The notes under the pieces are model-generated. The model was not told the DNA's origin. It searched no databases and saw nothing but the letters and a program-made list of their open reading frames with translations. From an uncultured Lachnospiraceae bacterium (GTDB lineage Bacteria; Bacillota; Clostridia; Lachnospirales; Lachnospiraceae), in contig CAMWNY010000017.1 of NCBI GenBank assembly GCA_947175775.1, positions 1 to 15,701 on the forward strand: a DNA stretch of 15,701 nucleotides, written 5' to 3'. Position 1 is the first letter of the stretch; each line of letters starts with the position of its first letter. The position numbers and the translations under genes were made by a program. Of this stretch, positions 1 through 9,167 are shown piece after piece.

Positions 1-13
1 GGGGTGAAATGTC

Positions 14-3000
14 ATGGAAAAGAACAGAATACGTCCAGTGGTCTCCGGTAAGACGATGCGTATGAGCTACCAAAGACAAGAAGAGGTTTTGCAGATGCCG
101 GACCTGATTGAGGTGCAGAAGGATTCCTACAAATGGTTCCTCGAGGAAGGCTTTAGGGAGGCATTGGCAGACATCTCTCCTATTACGGATTACAGCGGAC
201 GCTTAAGTCTGGAATTTGTTGACTATGTTCTCGCAGAGGACGAAATCAAGCACACGATTGAGGAGTGCAAGGAACGCGATTTAACTTATGAGGCCCCTGT
301 AAAAATTAAGGTTCGCCTTCACAACAAGGAGAAGGAAGAAATCAGCGAGCATGAGATTTTTATGGGCAACTTTCCGTTGATGACAGAAACCGGTACGTTT
401 GTTATTAACGGTGCGGAGCGTGTTATTGTCAGCCAACTCGTTCGTTCACCGGGTATTTATTATGGCATTACGCATGATAAAATCGGTAAGCGGCTGTTTT
501 CATGTACGGTAATCCCCAATAGAGGTGCATGGTTGGAGTACGAGACGGATTCCAATGATGTCTTTTATGTTCGTGTAGATAGAACGAGAAAAGTGCCGAT
601 CACGGTGTTTATCCGTGCGCTTGGCGTCGGCACAAACGAGGAAATTTTGGAGCTGTTCGGCGATGAACCGAAAATTCATGCCAGCTTTACAAAAGATACG
701 GCGGAGAACTATCAGGAGGGCTTAAAGGAGCTTTACAGCAAAATCCGTCCGGGTGAGCCGTTCAGTTTGGACAGTGCAGAAAATCTTGTGACGGCAATGT
801 TCTTTGACCCTAGGCGATATGATCTTGCGAAGGTTGGTCGTTATAAATTTAACAAAAAGCTTGCGCTGAAAAACAGAATTCGCAATCAGATTTTGGCGGA
901 GGATGTTGTTGACCCGTTTAGCGGCGAAGTTTTGGGCACAAAGGGTGAGAAGGTAACCGTGGAACTGGCGGATGTGATTCAGAATGCCGCGGTTCCGTTT
1001 GTATGGATACAGACAGAGGAAAGGCTTGTGAAAGTGCTTTCCAATATGATGGTGGATATTACAAACTTTGTTGACTGTGAGCCGAGAAGCCTTGGCATCA
1101 CGGAGCAGGTTTATTTTCCTGTGCTTCGTCAAATCCTTGAGGAGTATTCCGAAAATCCGGAGGAACTGGCGGATGCGATAACTAGAAATGTACATGAATT
1201 GATCCCGAAGCATATCACGAAAGAGGATATTTTGGCGTCAATCAACTACAACATGCATTTGGAATTCGGACTTGGAAACAGCGATGACATTGACCATTTG
1301 GGCAACAGACGTATCAGGGCGGTCGGCGAGCTGTTACAGAACCAGTACCGTATCGGTCTTTCAAGAATGGAGCGTGTGGTTCGTGAGCGTATGACGACGC
1401 ATGACTCAGATGACGTGTCACCGCAGGCTTTAATCAACATAAAACCTGTACAGGCTGCCATTAAAGAGTTCTTTGGTTCTTCGCAGCTGTCACAGTTTAT
1501 GGATCAGAACAATCCGCTTGGCGAGCTGACGCACAAGAGACGTCTTTCGGCGCTGGGACCCGGTGGTCTTTCAAGAGACCGTGCCGGATTTGAGGTCCGT
1601 GACGTACACTATTCCCATTACGGAAGAATGTGCCCGATTGAGACGCCGGAAGGTCCGAATATCGGTTTGATTAACTCGCTTGCATCGTATGCGAGAATTA
1701 ACGAATATGGTTTTATAGAAGCGCCTTATCGGAAGATTGACAAAACAGACCCGAAAAATCCCCGCGTTACAAACGAGGTTGTATATATGACAGCGGACGA
1801 AGAGGATAATTATCATGTTGCGCAGGCGAATGAGCAGCTTGACGAGAGCGGATATTTCGTACGAAATTCCGTATCGGGACGCTATCTCGATGAGACGCAG
1901 GAGTATCCGAAGGCAATGTTCGAGTATATGGACGTGTCTCCGAAAATGGTGTTCTCGGTGGCTACGGCGCTTATTCCGTTCCTTCAGAATGATGACGCGA
2001 ACCGTGCGCTGATGGGTTCGAACATGCAGCGTCAGGCGGTGCCTTTGCTGTTTACGGAAGCGCCTGTTGTCGGAACTGGTATGGAAGTAAAGACGGCGGT
2101 GGACTCCGGCGTGTGCGTGGTTGCAAAGAAAGCAGGAACGATTACGCATGTGGATTCAAGGTTCATCCGCATTGCATATGATGACGGCGAAAAAGCGGAG
2201 TTTAAGCTGCACAAATTTGAGCGTAGCAACCAGTCCAACTGTTACAATCAGAAGCCGATTGTATTTAAGGGCGACCATGTGGCGGCAGGTCAGGTTATTG
2301 CGGACGGCGCTTCTACAAGCGGCGGAGAGCTTGGACTTGGAAAGAATCCCCTGATTGGATTTATGACATGGGAAGGCTATAATTATGAGGATGCCGTACT
2401 GTTAAGTGAACGGCTTGTTATGGAGGATGTATATACATCGATTCATATTGAAGAATATGAGACGGATGCGCGTGACACGAAGCTTGGACCTGAGGAGATT
2501 ACGAGAGATGTGCCGGGTGTCGGTGACGACGCGCTCAAGGATTTGGACGACAGGGGTATTATCCGCGTAGGTGCGGAGGTGCGTGCCGGTGATATTCTCG
2601 TTGGAAAGGTAACGCCTAAGGGCGAGACGGAACTGACCGCGGAGGAGCGTCTCCTGCGTGCAATCTTCGGTGAGAAGGCAAGAGAGGTACGTGATACATC
2701 TCTTAAGGTTCCGCACGGTGAGTACGGCGTTGTTGTGGATGCGAAGGTATTCTCAAGGGCAGCCGGCGATACGGAGCTTGCTCCCGGCGTGAACCAGTCA
2801 GTGCGCATTTATATTGCGCAGAAGAGAAAGATTTCCGTGGGCGATAAAATGGCAGGACGTCACGGTAACAAGGGTGTTGTTTCCCGCGTGCTTCCTGTTG
2901 AGGATATGCCGTATCTGCCAAACGGAAGACCGCTTGACATCGTATTGAATCCGCTCGGTGTGCCTTCGCGTATGAATATCGGTCAGGTGCTCGAAATCCA

Positions 3001-3880
3001 TCTTTCACTTGCCGCAAAGGCACTTGGATTTAATGTGGCGACACCGGTATTTGACGGTGCAAACGAGGCGGACATTATGGATACGCTGGAGCTTGCAAAT
3101 GATTATGTCAACCTCGAGTGGGAAGCGTTTGAGGCGAAACACAAAGCGGAGCTTCTGCCTGAGGTTTTGGAGTATTTGTCTGAGAACAGAGAGCATAGAA
3201 AGTATTGGAAAGGTGTTCCGATTTCGCGGGACGGTAAAGTCAGACTGCGTGACGGAAGGACAGGCGAGTATTTTGACAGTCCGGTTACGATTGGACACAT
3301 GCACTATCTGAAGCTTCATCATCTTGTAGACGATAAGATTCATGCGCGTTCTACCGGACCGTATGGTATGGTAACGCAGCAGCCGCTCGGCGGTAAGGCA
3401 CAGTTCGGCGGACAGCGTTTCGGAGAGATGGAGGTTTGGGCGCTTGAGGCGTACGGCGCTTCCCATACTCTTCAGGAAATTCTGACCGTGAAATCCGATG
3501 ATGTTGTCGGACGTGTGAAGACATACGAGGCGATTATCAAGGGTGAGAATATTCCGGAGCCCGGCATTCCGGAGTCGTTTAAGGTGCTGCTGAAAGAATT
3601 GCAGTCTCTTGGTCTTGACGTGAAGGTATATGATGAGAACCGCAACGAGGTTGAGCTTAAGGAGTCTGTTGATTACAGCGAATCCGATTTCCGCGTGGAG
3701 ATGGAGGGCGACAACAAGTATGACAACAGAGAAAAGCTTGAGGGTTATCAGCAGAAGGAATTTGACGCGGCAAGCGGCGATTTGGTTGATGCTGAGGACG
3801 AAGATGATTTTGCAGAAGAAGATTATTCGGATGATGAGTTTGACGGTGACGACGACTTTGACGATGATTTTGATGAATAA
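14..3880 (+). CDS. rpoB: DNA-directed RNA polymerase subunit beta
   Basis: Beta subunit of RNA polymerase, forming one side of the active-site cleft of the alpha2-beta-beta'-omega core in the cytoplasm. The 1288-residue protein is complete. The rifampicin-binding cluster is at residues 489-513, with D497, H507 and S512 at the places of E. coli D516, H526 and S531, so the common resistance positions are wild type. The GYNYEDA motif (E792, D793) and the GDKMAGRHGNKG motif (943-954, with K945 and K953 as the active-centre lysines) are intact. The last 33 residues (1256-1288) form an acidic tail with 22 Asp/Glu. The ATG at 14 follows a GGGGTGA purine-rich ribosome binding site at 1-7; the promoter lies outside the window. 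rpoC follows after 44 bases with no terminator between, so the two are cotranscribed. Confidence 0.99.
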   Translation: MEKNRIRPVVSGKTMRMSYQRQEEVLQMPDLIEVQKDSYKWFLEEGFREALADISPITDYSGRLSLEFVDYVLAEDEIKHTIEECKERDLTYEAPVKIKVRLHNKEKEEISEHEIFMGNFPLMTETGTFVINGAERVIVSQLVRSPGIYYGITHDKIGKRLFSCTVIPNRGAWLEYETDSNDVFYVRVDRTRKVPITVFIRALGVGTNEEILELFGDEPKIHASFTKDTAENYQEGLKELYSKIRPGEPFSLDSAENLVTAMFFDPRRYDLAKVGRYKFNKKLALKNRIRNQILAEDVVDPFSGEVLGTKGEKVTVELADVIQNAAVPFVWIQTEERLVKVLSNMMVDITNFVDCEPRSLGITEQVYFPVLRQILEEYSENPEELADAITRNVHELIPKHITKEDILASINYNMHLEFGLGNSDDIDHLGNRRIRAVGELLQNQYRIGLSRMERVVRERMTTHDSDDVSPQALINIKPVQAAIKEFFGSSQLSQFMDQNNPLGELTHKRRLSALGPGGLSRDRAGFEVRDVHYSHYGRMCPIETPEGPNIGLINSLASYARINEYGFIEAPYRKIDKTDPKNPRVTNEVVYMTADEEDNYHVAQANEQLDESGYFVRNSVSGRYLDETQEYPKAMFEYMDVSPKMVFSVATALIPFLQNDDANRALMGSNMQRQAVPLLFTEAPVVGTGMEVKTAVDSGVCVVAKKAGTITHVDSRFIRIAYDDGEKAEFKLHKFERSNQSNCYNQKPIVFKGDHVAAGQVIADGASTSGGELGLGKNPLIGFMTWEGYNYEDAVLLSERLVMEDVYTSIHIEEYETDARDTKLGPEEITRDVPGVGDDALKDLDDRGIIRVGAEVRAGDILVGKVTPKGETELTAEERLLRAIFGEKAREVRDTSLKVPHGEYGVVVDAKVFSRAAGDTELAPGVNQSVRIYIAQKRKISVGDKMAGRHGNKGVVSRVLPVEDMPYLPNGRPLDIVLNPLGVPSRMNIGQVLEIHLSLAAKALGFNVATPVFDGANEADIMDTLELANDYVNLEWEAFEAKHKAELLPEVLEYLSENREHRKYWKGVPISRDGKVRLRDGRTGEYFDSPVTIGHMHYLKLHHLVDDKIHARSTGPYGMVTQQPLGGKAQFGGQRFGEMEVWALEAYGASHTLQEILTVKSDDVVGRVKTYEAIIKGENIPEPGIPESFKVLLKELQSLGLDVKVYDENRNEVELKESVDYSESDFRVEMEGDNKYDNREKLEGYQQKEFDAASGDLVDAEDEDDFAEEDYSDDEFDGDDDFDDDFDE

Positions 3881-3924
3881 GGAATTATAAAATTTATAGG
3901 TTACTGTTTGGAAGGAGTGCCAAA

Positions 3925-6900
3925 ATGTCTGAGATGAAAAACGAACAGAGTCAGTCTATTTCATTTGATGCCATAAAAATAGGTCTCGCCTCTCCTGAGA
4001 AAATCAGAGAGTGGTCAAAGGGCGAAGTGACAAAACCCGAGACAATCAACTACAGAACCTTAAAGCCTGAGCGCGACGGTTTGTACTGCGAAAAAATCTT
4101 TGGTCCCAGTAAGGACTGGGAGTGCCATTGCGGTAAGTACAAGAAAATCCGTTATAAAGGCGTTATCTGCGACCGTTGTGGTGTTGAAGTTACAAAGTCA
4201 AGCGTGCGCAGGGAGCGTATGGGTCATATTGAGCTTGCGGCGCCGGTATCGCATATTTGGTATTTTAAGGGGATTCCCAGTCGTATGGGATTAATTCTTG
4301 ATTTGACGCCGAGAGTGCTTGAGAAAGTTTTGTATTTTGCGTCATATATCGTGCTTGACCCGCTATCGACGGACTTGGAATATAAACAGGTCTTATCTGA
4401 GAAGGAATATCAGGATAATGTGGAGAAGTACGGCAGAAATACATTTCGCGTAGGCATGGGCGCAGAGGCAATTAAGGAGCTTTTGTGTGCGATTGACCTT
4501 GAGAAGGAGTGCGAGGAGCTTTCCGCAGAGTTGAAAAACGATAATACAAAGGGTCAGAAACGTGCTAAAATTGTAAAACGGCTTGAAGTTGTCGAGTCGT
4601 TCCGCGCGTCAGGCAACAGACCGGAGTGGATGATTATGGATACGATTCCTGTGCTTCCGCCTGATTTGCGTCCGATGGTTCAGTTGGACGGCGGTCGTTT
4701 TGCGACATCTGATTTGAATGATTTGTATCGAAGAATTATTAATAGAAATAACCGTTTGAAGAGGCTTTTGGAGCTTGGCGCGCCGGATATTATCGTGCGT
4801 AACGAGAAGCGAATGCTTCAGGAGGCGGTTGATGCACTGATTGACAACGGCAGACGCGGGCGTCCGGTTACAGGACCGGGTAACAGAGCGCTGAAGTCGC
4901 TTTCCGACATGCTTAAGGGTAAGTCGGGACGGTTCCGTCAGAACCTGCTTGGCAAGCGTGTTGATTATTCGGGTCGTTCCGTTATTGTCGTAGGTCCGGA
5001 ATTGAAGATTTATCAGTGCGGTCTGCCCAAGGAGATGGCGATTGAGCTGTTTAAGCCGTTTGTTATGAAGGAGCTTGTATCAAGGCAGATTTCACAGAAT
5101 ATTAAACATGCCAAGAAGCTTGTCGAAAAGCTCGATCAGGCGGTTTGGGATGTGCTTGAGGATGTCATTAAGGAGCATCCGGTTATGTTAAACCGTGCAC
5201 CGACACTTCACCGACTGGGTATTCAGGCGTTTGAGCCGATTCTTGTCGAGGGTAAGGCGATTAAGCTTCATCCGCTTGTTTGTACGGCGTTTAATGCCGA
5301 TTTCGATGGTGACCAAATGGCGGTACATCTTCCGCTTTCTGTGGAAGCGCAGGCGGAGTGCAGATTTTTGCTTCTTTCGCCGAATAACCTGTTAAAACCT
5401 TCGGACGGTGGTCCGGTTGCCGTCCCTTCACAGGATATGGTGCTTGGTATTTACTATCTGACTCAGGAGCGTCCCGGCGCAGTGGGTGAAGGTAAATTTT
5501 TTAAGAATGTCAACGAGGCGATTCTTGCGTATGAGAACGGTGCATGTACGTTGCATTCAAGGATTAAGGTAAGAGTGACAAAAACGTTAGAAAGCGGGGA
5601 GACGGTTACGGCAAATGTCGAGTCTACGCTTGGACGCTTTATCTTTAATGAAATTCTTCCGCAGGATTTGGAGTTTGTGGACAGAACAAACCCCGAGGAT
5701 GAATTGCTGCTAGAGGTGGATTTCCATGTAGGAAAGAAACAGTTAAAGCAGATTTTGGAGAAGGTTATCAATATTCACGGAGCGACAAAGACAGCGGAAG
5801 TGCTTGACAGCATCAAGGCAATGGGCTACAAGTATTCAACGAGAGCCGCGATGACTGTTTCGATTTCCGATATGACCGTGCCTGCAGAGAAGGCAGAAAT
5901 GCTTGAGGAGGCGCAGAAGACGGTTGACCGCATTACGATGAATTTCCGCCGTGGTCTGATGACGGACGAGGAGCGTTATAAGGCGGTTGTCGAAACGTGG
6001 AAAGAGACGGATGACCAGTTGACGGATAAGCTGATTAACGGTCTTGACAAATACAACAATATCTTTATGATGGCAGACTCCGGCGCCCGTGGTTCAAACC
6101 AGCAGATTAAGCAGCTTGCAGGTATGCGTGGATTGATGGCGGATACGACGGGACGTACGATTGAGCTCCCGATTAAGTCAAACTTCCGTGAGGGACTTGA
6201 CGTATTGGAGTATTTCATGTCGGCGCACGGCGCTAGAAAAGGTATGTCGGATACGGCGCTTCGTACGGCGGACTCCGGTTACCTTACACGTCGAATGGTA
6301 GACGTTTGTCAGGAGCTGATTATCCGCGAGGTTGACTGTTGCGAGGGCAAAGATTATATTCCGGGTATGGAAGTTGCCGCGTTTATGGACGGTAGGGAGA
6401 CCATTGAGGGATTAAAGGACAGAATTACAGGAAGATATTCTTGTGAAGATATTATGGACAGGGACGGAACCGTGATTGTCAAGAAGAATCATATGATTAC
6501 ACCGAGCCGCGCTGCCAAGATTATGAGCAAGGGTGTCAATGAGAAGGGTGAGCCGATTGAGAAGGTGAAAATCCGAAACATTCTCTGCTGTAAATCGCGT
6601 ATCGGTATCTGCTCAAAGTGCTATGGTGCAAACATGGCGACCGGCGAACCGGTTCAAATCGGTGAAGCAGTCGGTATTATTGCGGCACAGTCTATCGGTG
6701 AGCCGGGTACACAGCTTACGATGAGAACTTTCCACAGCGGCGGTGTTGCCGGTGATGATATTACACAGGGTCTTCCGCGTGTAGAGGAGCTTTTCGAGGC
6801 AAGAAAGCCGAAGGGACTTGCAATTATTGCGGAGATTGGCGGTACTGCAACAATTAAGGATACGAAGAAGAAGCGTGAGATTATCGTTTCTGACGGAATA

Positions 6901-7590
6901 AACGAAAAGACGTACCTTATTCCGTACGGTTCACGTATCAAGATTACGGACGGCGCGGAGATTGAGGCCGGTGACGAGCTGACAGAAGGTAGCGTTAATC
7001 CGCATGACTTGCTTGAGATTAAAAAAATCGATGCCGTTCAGAATTATCTGCTCCGCGAGGTTCAGAGAGTATACCGTTTACAGGGCGTTGATATTGCGGA
7101 TAAGCATATCGAGGTTATCGTGCGTCAGATGTTAAAGAAGAAGCGCATTGAGACAAGCGGCGATACGGAATTTCTGCCGGGAACACTGGTCGATGCGTTG
7201 GAGCTTGAAGAGATTAATGAGCAGCTGATTGCAGAAGAGAAACAGCCGGCGGAGGCAAAGGATATTATTCTCGGTATCACGAAGGCGGCGCTTGCTACAA
7301 GCTCATTCCTGTCTGCGGCTTCTTTCCAGGAGACGACGAAGGTGCTTACGGAAGCGGCAATCAAGGGTAAGATTGACCCGTTGATTGGCTTAAAGGAAAA
7401 CGTAATTATCGGTAAGCTGATACCTGCGGGTACGGGCTTGAGACGTTACAGAAACGTGAAGCTTAATACGGACGTTGAGGCTGAGGATACGATTAACTTT
7501 GAGGAAGAAGATTATAATTATGAGAATGATTACGGAATGCAGCATTCAGAGCAAACCGTATCAGAGCAGAATATGTCGCTTTCTTTCTAA
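3925..7590 (+). CDS. rpoC: DNA-directed RNA polymerase subunit beta'
   Basis: Beta' subunit of RNA polymerase, carrying the catalytic magnesium site. The 1221-residue protein is complete. The N-terminal zinc ribbon uses C67, C69, C82 and C85. The catalytic NADFDGD motif is at 457-463, with the magnesium-binding aspartates D459, D461 and D463. The second zinc site has C805 (or C806), C889, C896 and C899, matching E. coli C814, C888, C895 and C898. The trigger-loop sequence MRTFHSGG follows. The length is that of the compact Gram-positive form, without the large insertions of proteobacteria. The ATG at 3925 is preceded by GAAGGAGTG at 3911-3919. It is the second gene of the rpoBC transcript and ends 20 bases before a strong terminator. 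Confidence 0.99.
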   Translation: MSEMKNEQSQSISFDAIKIGLASPEKIREWSKGEVTKPETINYRTLKPERDGLYCEKIFGPSKDWECHCGKYKKIRYKGVICDRCGVEVTKSSVRRERMGHIELAAPVSHIWYFKGIPSRMGLILDLTPRVLEKVLYFASYIVLDPLSTDLEYKQVLSEKEYQDNVEKYGRNTFRVGMGAEAIKELLCAIDLEKECEELSAELKNDNTKGQKRAKIVKRLEVVESFRASGNRPEWMIMDTIPVLPPDLRPMVQLDGGRFATSDLNDLYRRIINRNNRLKRLLELGAPDIIVRNEKRMLQEAVDALIDNGRRGRPVTGPGNRALKSLSDMLKGKSGRFRQNLLGKRVDYSGRSVIVVGPELKIYQCGLPKEMAIELFKPFVMKELVSRQISQNIKHAKKLVEKLDQAVWDVLEDVIKEHPVMLNRAPTLHRLGIQAFEPILVEGKAIKLHPLVCTAFNADFDGDQMAVHLPLSVEAQAECRFLLLSPNNLLKPSDGGPVAVPSQDMVLGIYYLTQERPGAVGEGKFFKNVNEAILAYENGACTLHSRIKVRVTKTLESGETVTANVESTLGRFIFNEILPQDLEFVDRTNPEDELLLEVDFHVGKKQLKQILEKVINIHGATKTAEVLDSIKAMGYKYSTRAAMTVSISDMTVPAEKAEMLEEAQKTVDRITMNFRRGLMTDEERYKAVVETWKETDDQLTDKLINGLDKYNNIFMMADSGARGSNQQIKQLAGMRGLMADTTGRTIELPIKSNFREGLDVLEYFMSAHGARKGMSDTALRTADSGYLTRRMVDVCQELIIREVDCCEGKDYIPGMEVAAFMDGRETIEGLKDRITGRYSCEDIMDRDGTVIVKKNHMITPSRAAKIMSKGVNEKGEPIEKVKIRNILCCKSRIGICSKCYGANMATGEPVQIGEAVGIIAAQSIGEPGTQLTMRTFHSGGVAGDDITQGLPRVEELFEARKPKGLAIIAEIGGTATIKDTKKKREIIVSDGINEKTYLIPYGSRIKITDGAEIEAGDELTEGSVNPHDLLEIKKIDAVQNYLLREVQRVYRLQGVDIADKHIEVIVRQMLKKKRIETSGDTEFLPGTLVDALELEEINEQLIAEEKQPAEAKDIILGITKAALATSSFLSAASFQETTKVLTEAAIKGKIDPLIGLKENVIIGKLIPAGTGLRRYRNVKLNTDVEAEDTINFEEEDYNYENDYGMQHSEQTVSEQNMSLSF

Positions 7591-7610
7591 GAAAATAATA
7601 TAGGACGATA

Positions 7611-7655
7611 AAAACAGCGTGTGCCGGTATTTTTAAACGGCACACGCTGTTTTTT
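7611..7655. terminator. Strong intrinsic terminator, usable in both directions, between rpoC and the minus-strand operon
   Basis: Bases 7611-7626 pair perfectly with 7638-7653 (core ACAGCGTGTGCCG / CGGCACACGCTGT) around an 11-base AT-rich loop. The plus strand has a T run at 7650-7655. The minus strand has the matching T run from the A tract at 7611-7614. It lies 20 bases after the rpoC stop and a few bases after the stop of the last minus-strand gene (7660), so it probably ends both convergent transcripts. Confidence 0.93.
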
Positions 7656-7659
7656 ATGT

Positions 7660-8112
7660 TTAATCAATATCTTCAATTTCAATTAAGTGAAGTCCTGTGT
7701 CATAGTTCAAATCGTCTTTTGTCACGACATTCCAAGAGCGAAGCAGATAGAGCGGTTTGTCCGGTGATTCGGGATAAAGATAGGAGAGCGTTATCTCAAG
7801 ATACTGAATATCGCTGATTTCAAAGGTAAAGCGTGTCGGCAGCGAAGAAATAGCGGACAGATATGCGTCTTGGTCAGGGCTTGCCAAATAGGCATCTTTG
7901 AGTGCGGCGTCTGTTTCACAGAGCGTTTCTTCCGCTAAATTACAGGCGTTGTAATATGCAACGGAGCGGTCGAGGACCTTTTGGCTGAGTTTTCTGTCGG
8001 CATTTGCACTTACAAGGGCGAGCACGCCGAACGATATGAGACACAGTACCACAAAGATTAACATAATGGAAGGCAGTCCGATGTTCATGGTAAATTCCCG
8101 TTTCTTATCCAT
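7660..8112 (-). CDS. Small single-pass membrane protein of the pilin-like operon, function unknown
   Basis: A 150-residue protein I cannot name. It has a short positively charged head, one hydrophobic helix (about residues 12-36) and a polar, mostly acidic outer domain. A helix-forming segment just after the membrane (residues 37-66, with SANADRKLSQK and YYNACNLAEE) resembles the amphipathic half of a pilin stalk. G12 precedes the hydrophobic stretch like a prepilin cleavage glycine, but position +5 is Met, not Glu, and +2 is Pro, so processing by a prepilin peptidase is doubtful. It overlaps the upstream gene by 8 bases (8105-8112) and its AGGAGG site (8121-8126) lies inside that gene, so the two are probably translationally coupled. 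It is the last gene before the convergent terminator. Best guess: accessory or minor pilin-like subunit. Confidence 0.85.
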   Translation of the reverse strand: MDKKREFTMNIGLPSIMLIFVVLCLISFGVLALVSANADRKLSQKVLDRSVAYYNACNLAEETLCETDAALKDAYLASPDQDAYLSAISSLPTRFTFEISDIQYLEITLSYLYPESPDKPLYLLRSWNVVTKDDLNYDTGLHLIEIEDID

Positions 8113-8587
8113 TGCAGCTGCCTCCTGTATATTTTATGATTTTCTGTTGATGAATACAGTCAGTGGTGTTGTCATATTCTAGGCTGTATTCTTTGATGCA
8201 GATATTCAGACAGGCGTAAGGACCGTTTTCTTTGATTGTGGTAAAGTCCAAAACTGCCATATAGGCTGCATCTGTCTGCGTATTTTGCTGTTTCCAGTCC
8301 TTATCAAAATACAAAACCGCGGTAATGCCTTCTGCGTATGGCATCATTTCGAGCTCGAAAACTTGTTCTGTTGTTGAAAAGTCTCCGTTTGCGGCAAGAA
8401 AGATTTCCGCAATATTCTGCGTGTGCACAAGGGCATGATTGATATTAATGGTATCTTCGCTGATGAAGTGTGATTTTACAAAAAGCTGCATGACAATAGC
8501 AGCGGCAACTATAAAGAAGAATATTGACAATATCAGTTCAATTAAAAAAAGTCCCGACCGCGAGGCGGTATACTGCTTTTTTATCAT
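8105..8587 (-). CDS. Type IV prepilin-like protein (pseudopilin or minor pilin)
   Basis: A 160-residue protein with a textbook type III signal sequence: a short basic leader (MIKKQYTASRSG), predicted cleavage after G12, a hydrophobic helix from about 13 to 38, and Glu at mature position +5 (E17). In this superfamily a prepilin peptidase cuts after the glycine and N-methylates the new N-terminus, and Glu5 aligns the subunit in the filament. The outer domain has four cysteines (126, 130, 144, 158) that could form disulfides in a surface-exposed fold. A GGAGA ribosome binding site is at 8594-8598. The gap to the preceding gene is 24 bases and the next gene overlaps, so it is within an operon. 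Whether it is a major or minor subunit cannot be told from the sequence. Confidence 0.9.
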   Translation of the reverse strand: MIKKQYTASRSGLFLIELILSIFFFIVAAAIVMQLFVKSHFISEDTININHALVHTQNIAEIFLAANGDFSTTEQVFELEMMPYAEGITAVLYFDKDWKQQNTQTDAAYMAVLDFTTIKENGPYACLNICIKEYSLEYDNTTDCIHQQKIIKYTGGSCNG

Positions 8588-8611
8588 GTTTAATCTCCGT
8601 TTCTGTATTTG

Positions 8612-9127
8612 TTAATCAAGGAAAACAGGAATGCTTTCCTGAGTCTGACTGCAATGCAGATGAATGTAGAGCTCTTTTTTTTCATCGGTTTCATCATGAA
8701 AACTTACCTTTAAGAGATTGTCGGAGACGAAAGCAAATTCAAGCGCGGTTAGAGCGATGACCTGCTGTCCGGCATCAATCGGAAGTTCAATATCGGTTCT
8801 TGCAAAAAGCTCATACAGATAGCCGTCGTATTCATATAGCGACGTGGCGTATTTCATTCCGTCTATCGTGCGCGTCATCAAAAGGCGTTCATAACCCAAA
8901 CTGTCATCAATTCGGATTGAGTCGAAACGATCTGACTGGCGTATTTTTTCCGTGATATATGCTGCGGAGGTGCGCGATGCATAATTATCATTCATGGATG
9001 ACACGGTTTTGTTGTAGATGTCGGCGCCAAACAGGATGAGAACCACCGAGGAAACTGCAAATACACAAAATAGCGATAAAACAAAGAGAATGTCAATCAT
9101 GTGACGTCCGTTTTCTTTTTCGGGCAT
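8612..9127 (-). CDS. Pilin-like single-pass protein, possibly DUF4860 family
   Basis: A 171-residue protein with a hydrophobic helix at about 10-33 after a short charged head, then an outer domain ending in a strand-rich region. The start at 9127 is chosen because an AAAGGAAAG site lies just upstream (about 9132-9140) and because the next possible start (9280) would extend well into the preceding gene with an unlikely N-terminus. The head reads G7-R-H-M-I-D12: Asp sits where the conserved Glu5 of a prepilin would be, and Arg is at +1, so it looks like a pilin-related protein with an altered processing site. From memory it resembles the uncharacterised DUF4860 proteins found beside GspF-like genes in Lachnospiraceae; this needs an HMM search. 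It lies 40 bases after the preceding gene with no terminator between. Confidence 0.85.
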   Translation of the reverse strand: MPEKENGRHMIDILFVLSLFCVFAVSSVVLILFGADIYNKTVSSMNDNYASRTSAAYITEKIRQSDRFDSIRIDDSLGYERLLMTRTIDGMKYATSLYEYDGYLYELFARTDIELPIDAGQQVIALTALEFAFVSDNLLKVSFHDETDEKKELYIHLHCSQTQESIPVFLD

Positions 9128-9167
9128 GGTTCTTTCCTTTCTATAATAAATTTGTTGTTTCGGTTCA

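Noticed and set aside
1478..1549. Possible rifampicin-resistance changes in rpoB, and streptomycin-resistance changes in rpsL
   Set aside because: The key residues (RpoB D497, H507, S512; S12 K56, K101) are wild type.
1571..2149. Long minus-strand open frames inside rpoB, such as this 192-codon one
   Set aside because: They are antisense shadows of rpoB, rich in Arg, His, Cys and Ile, with no recognisable domain and no ribosome binding site.
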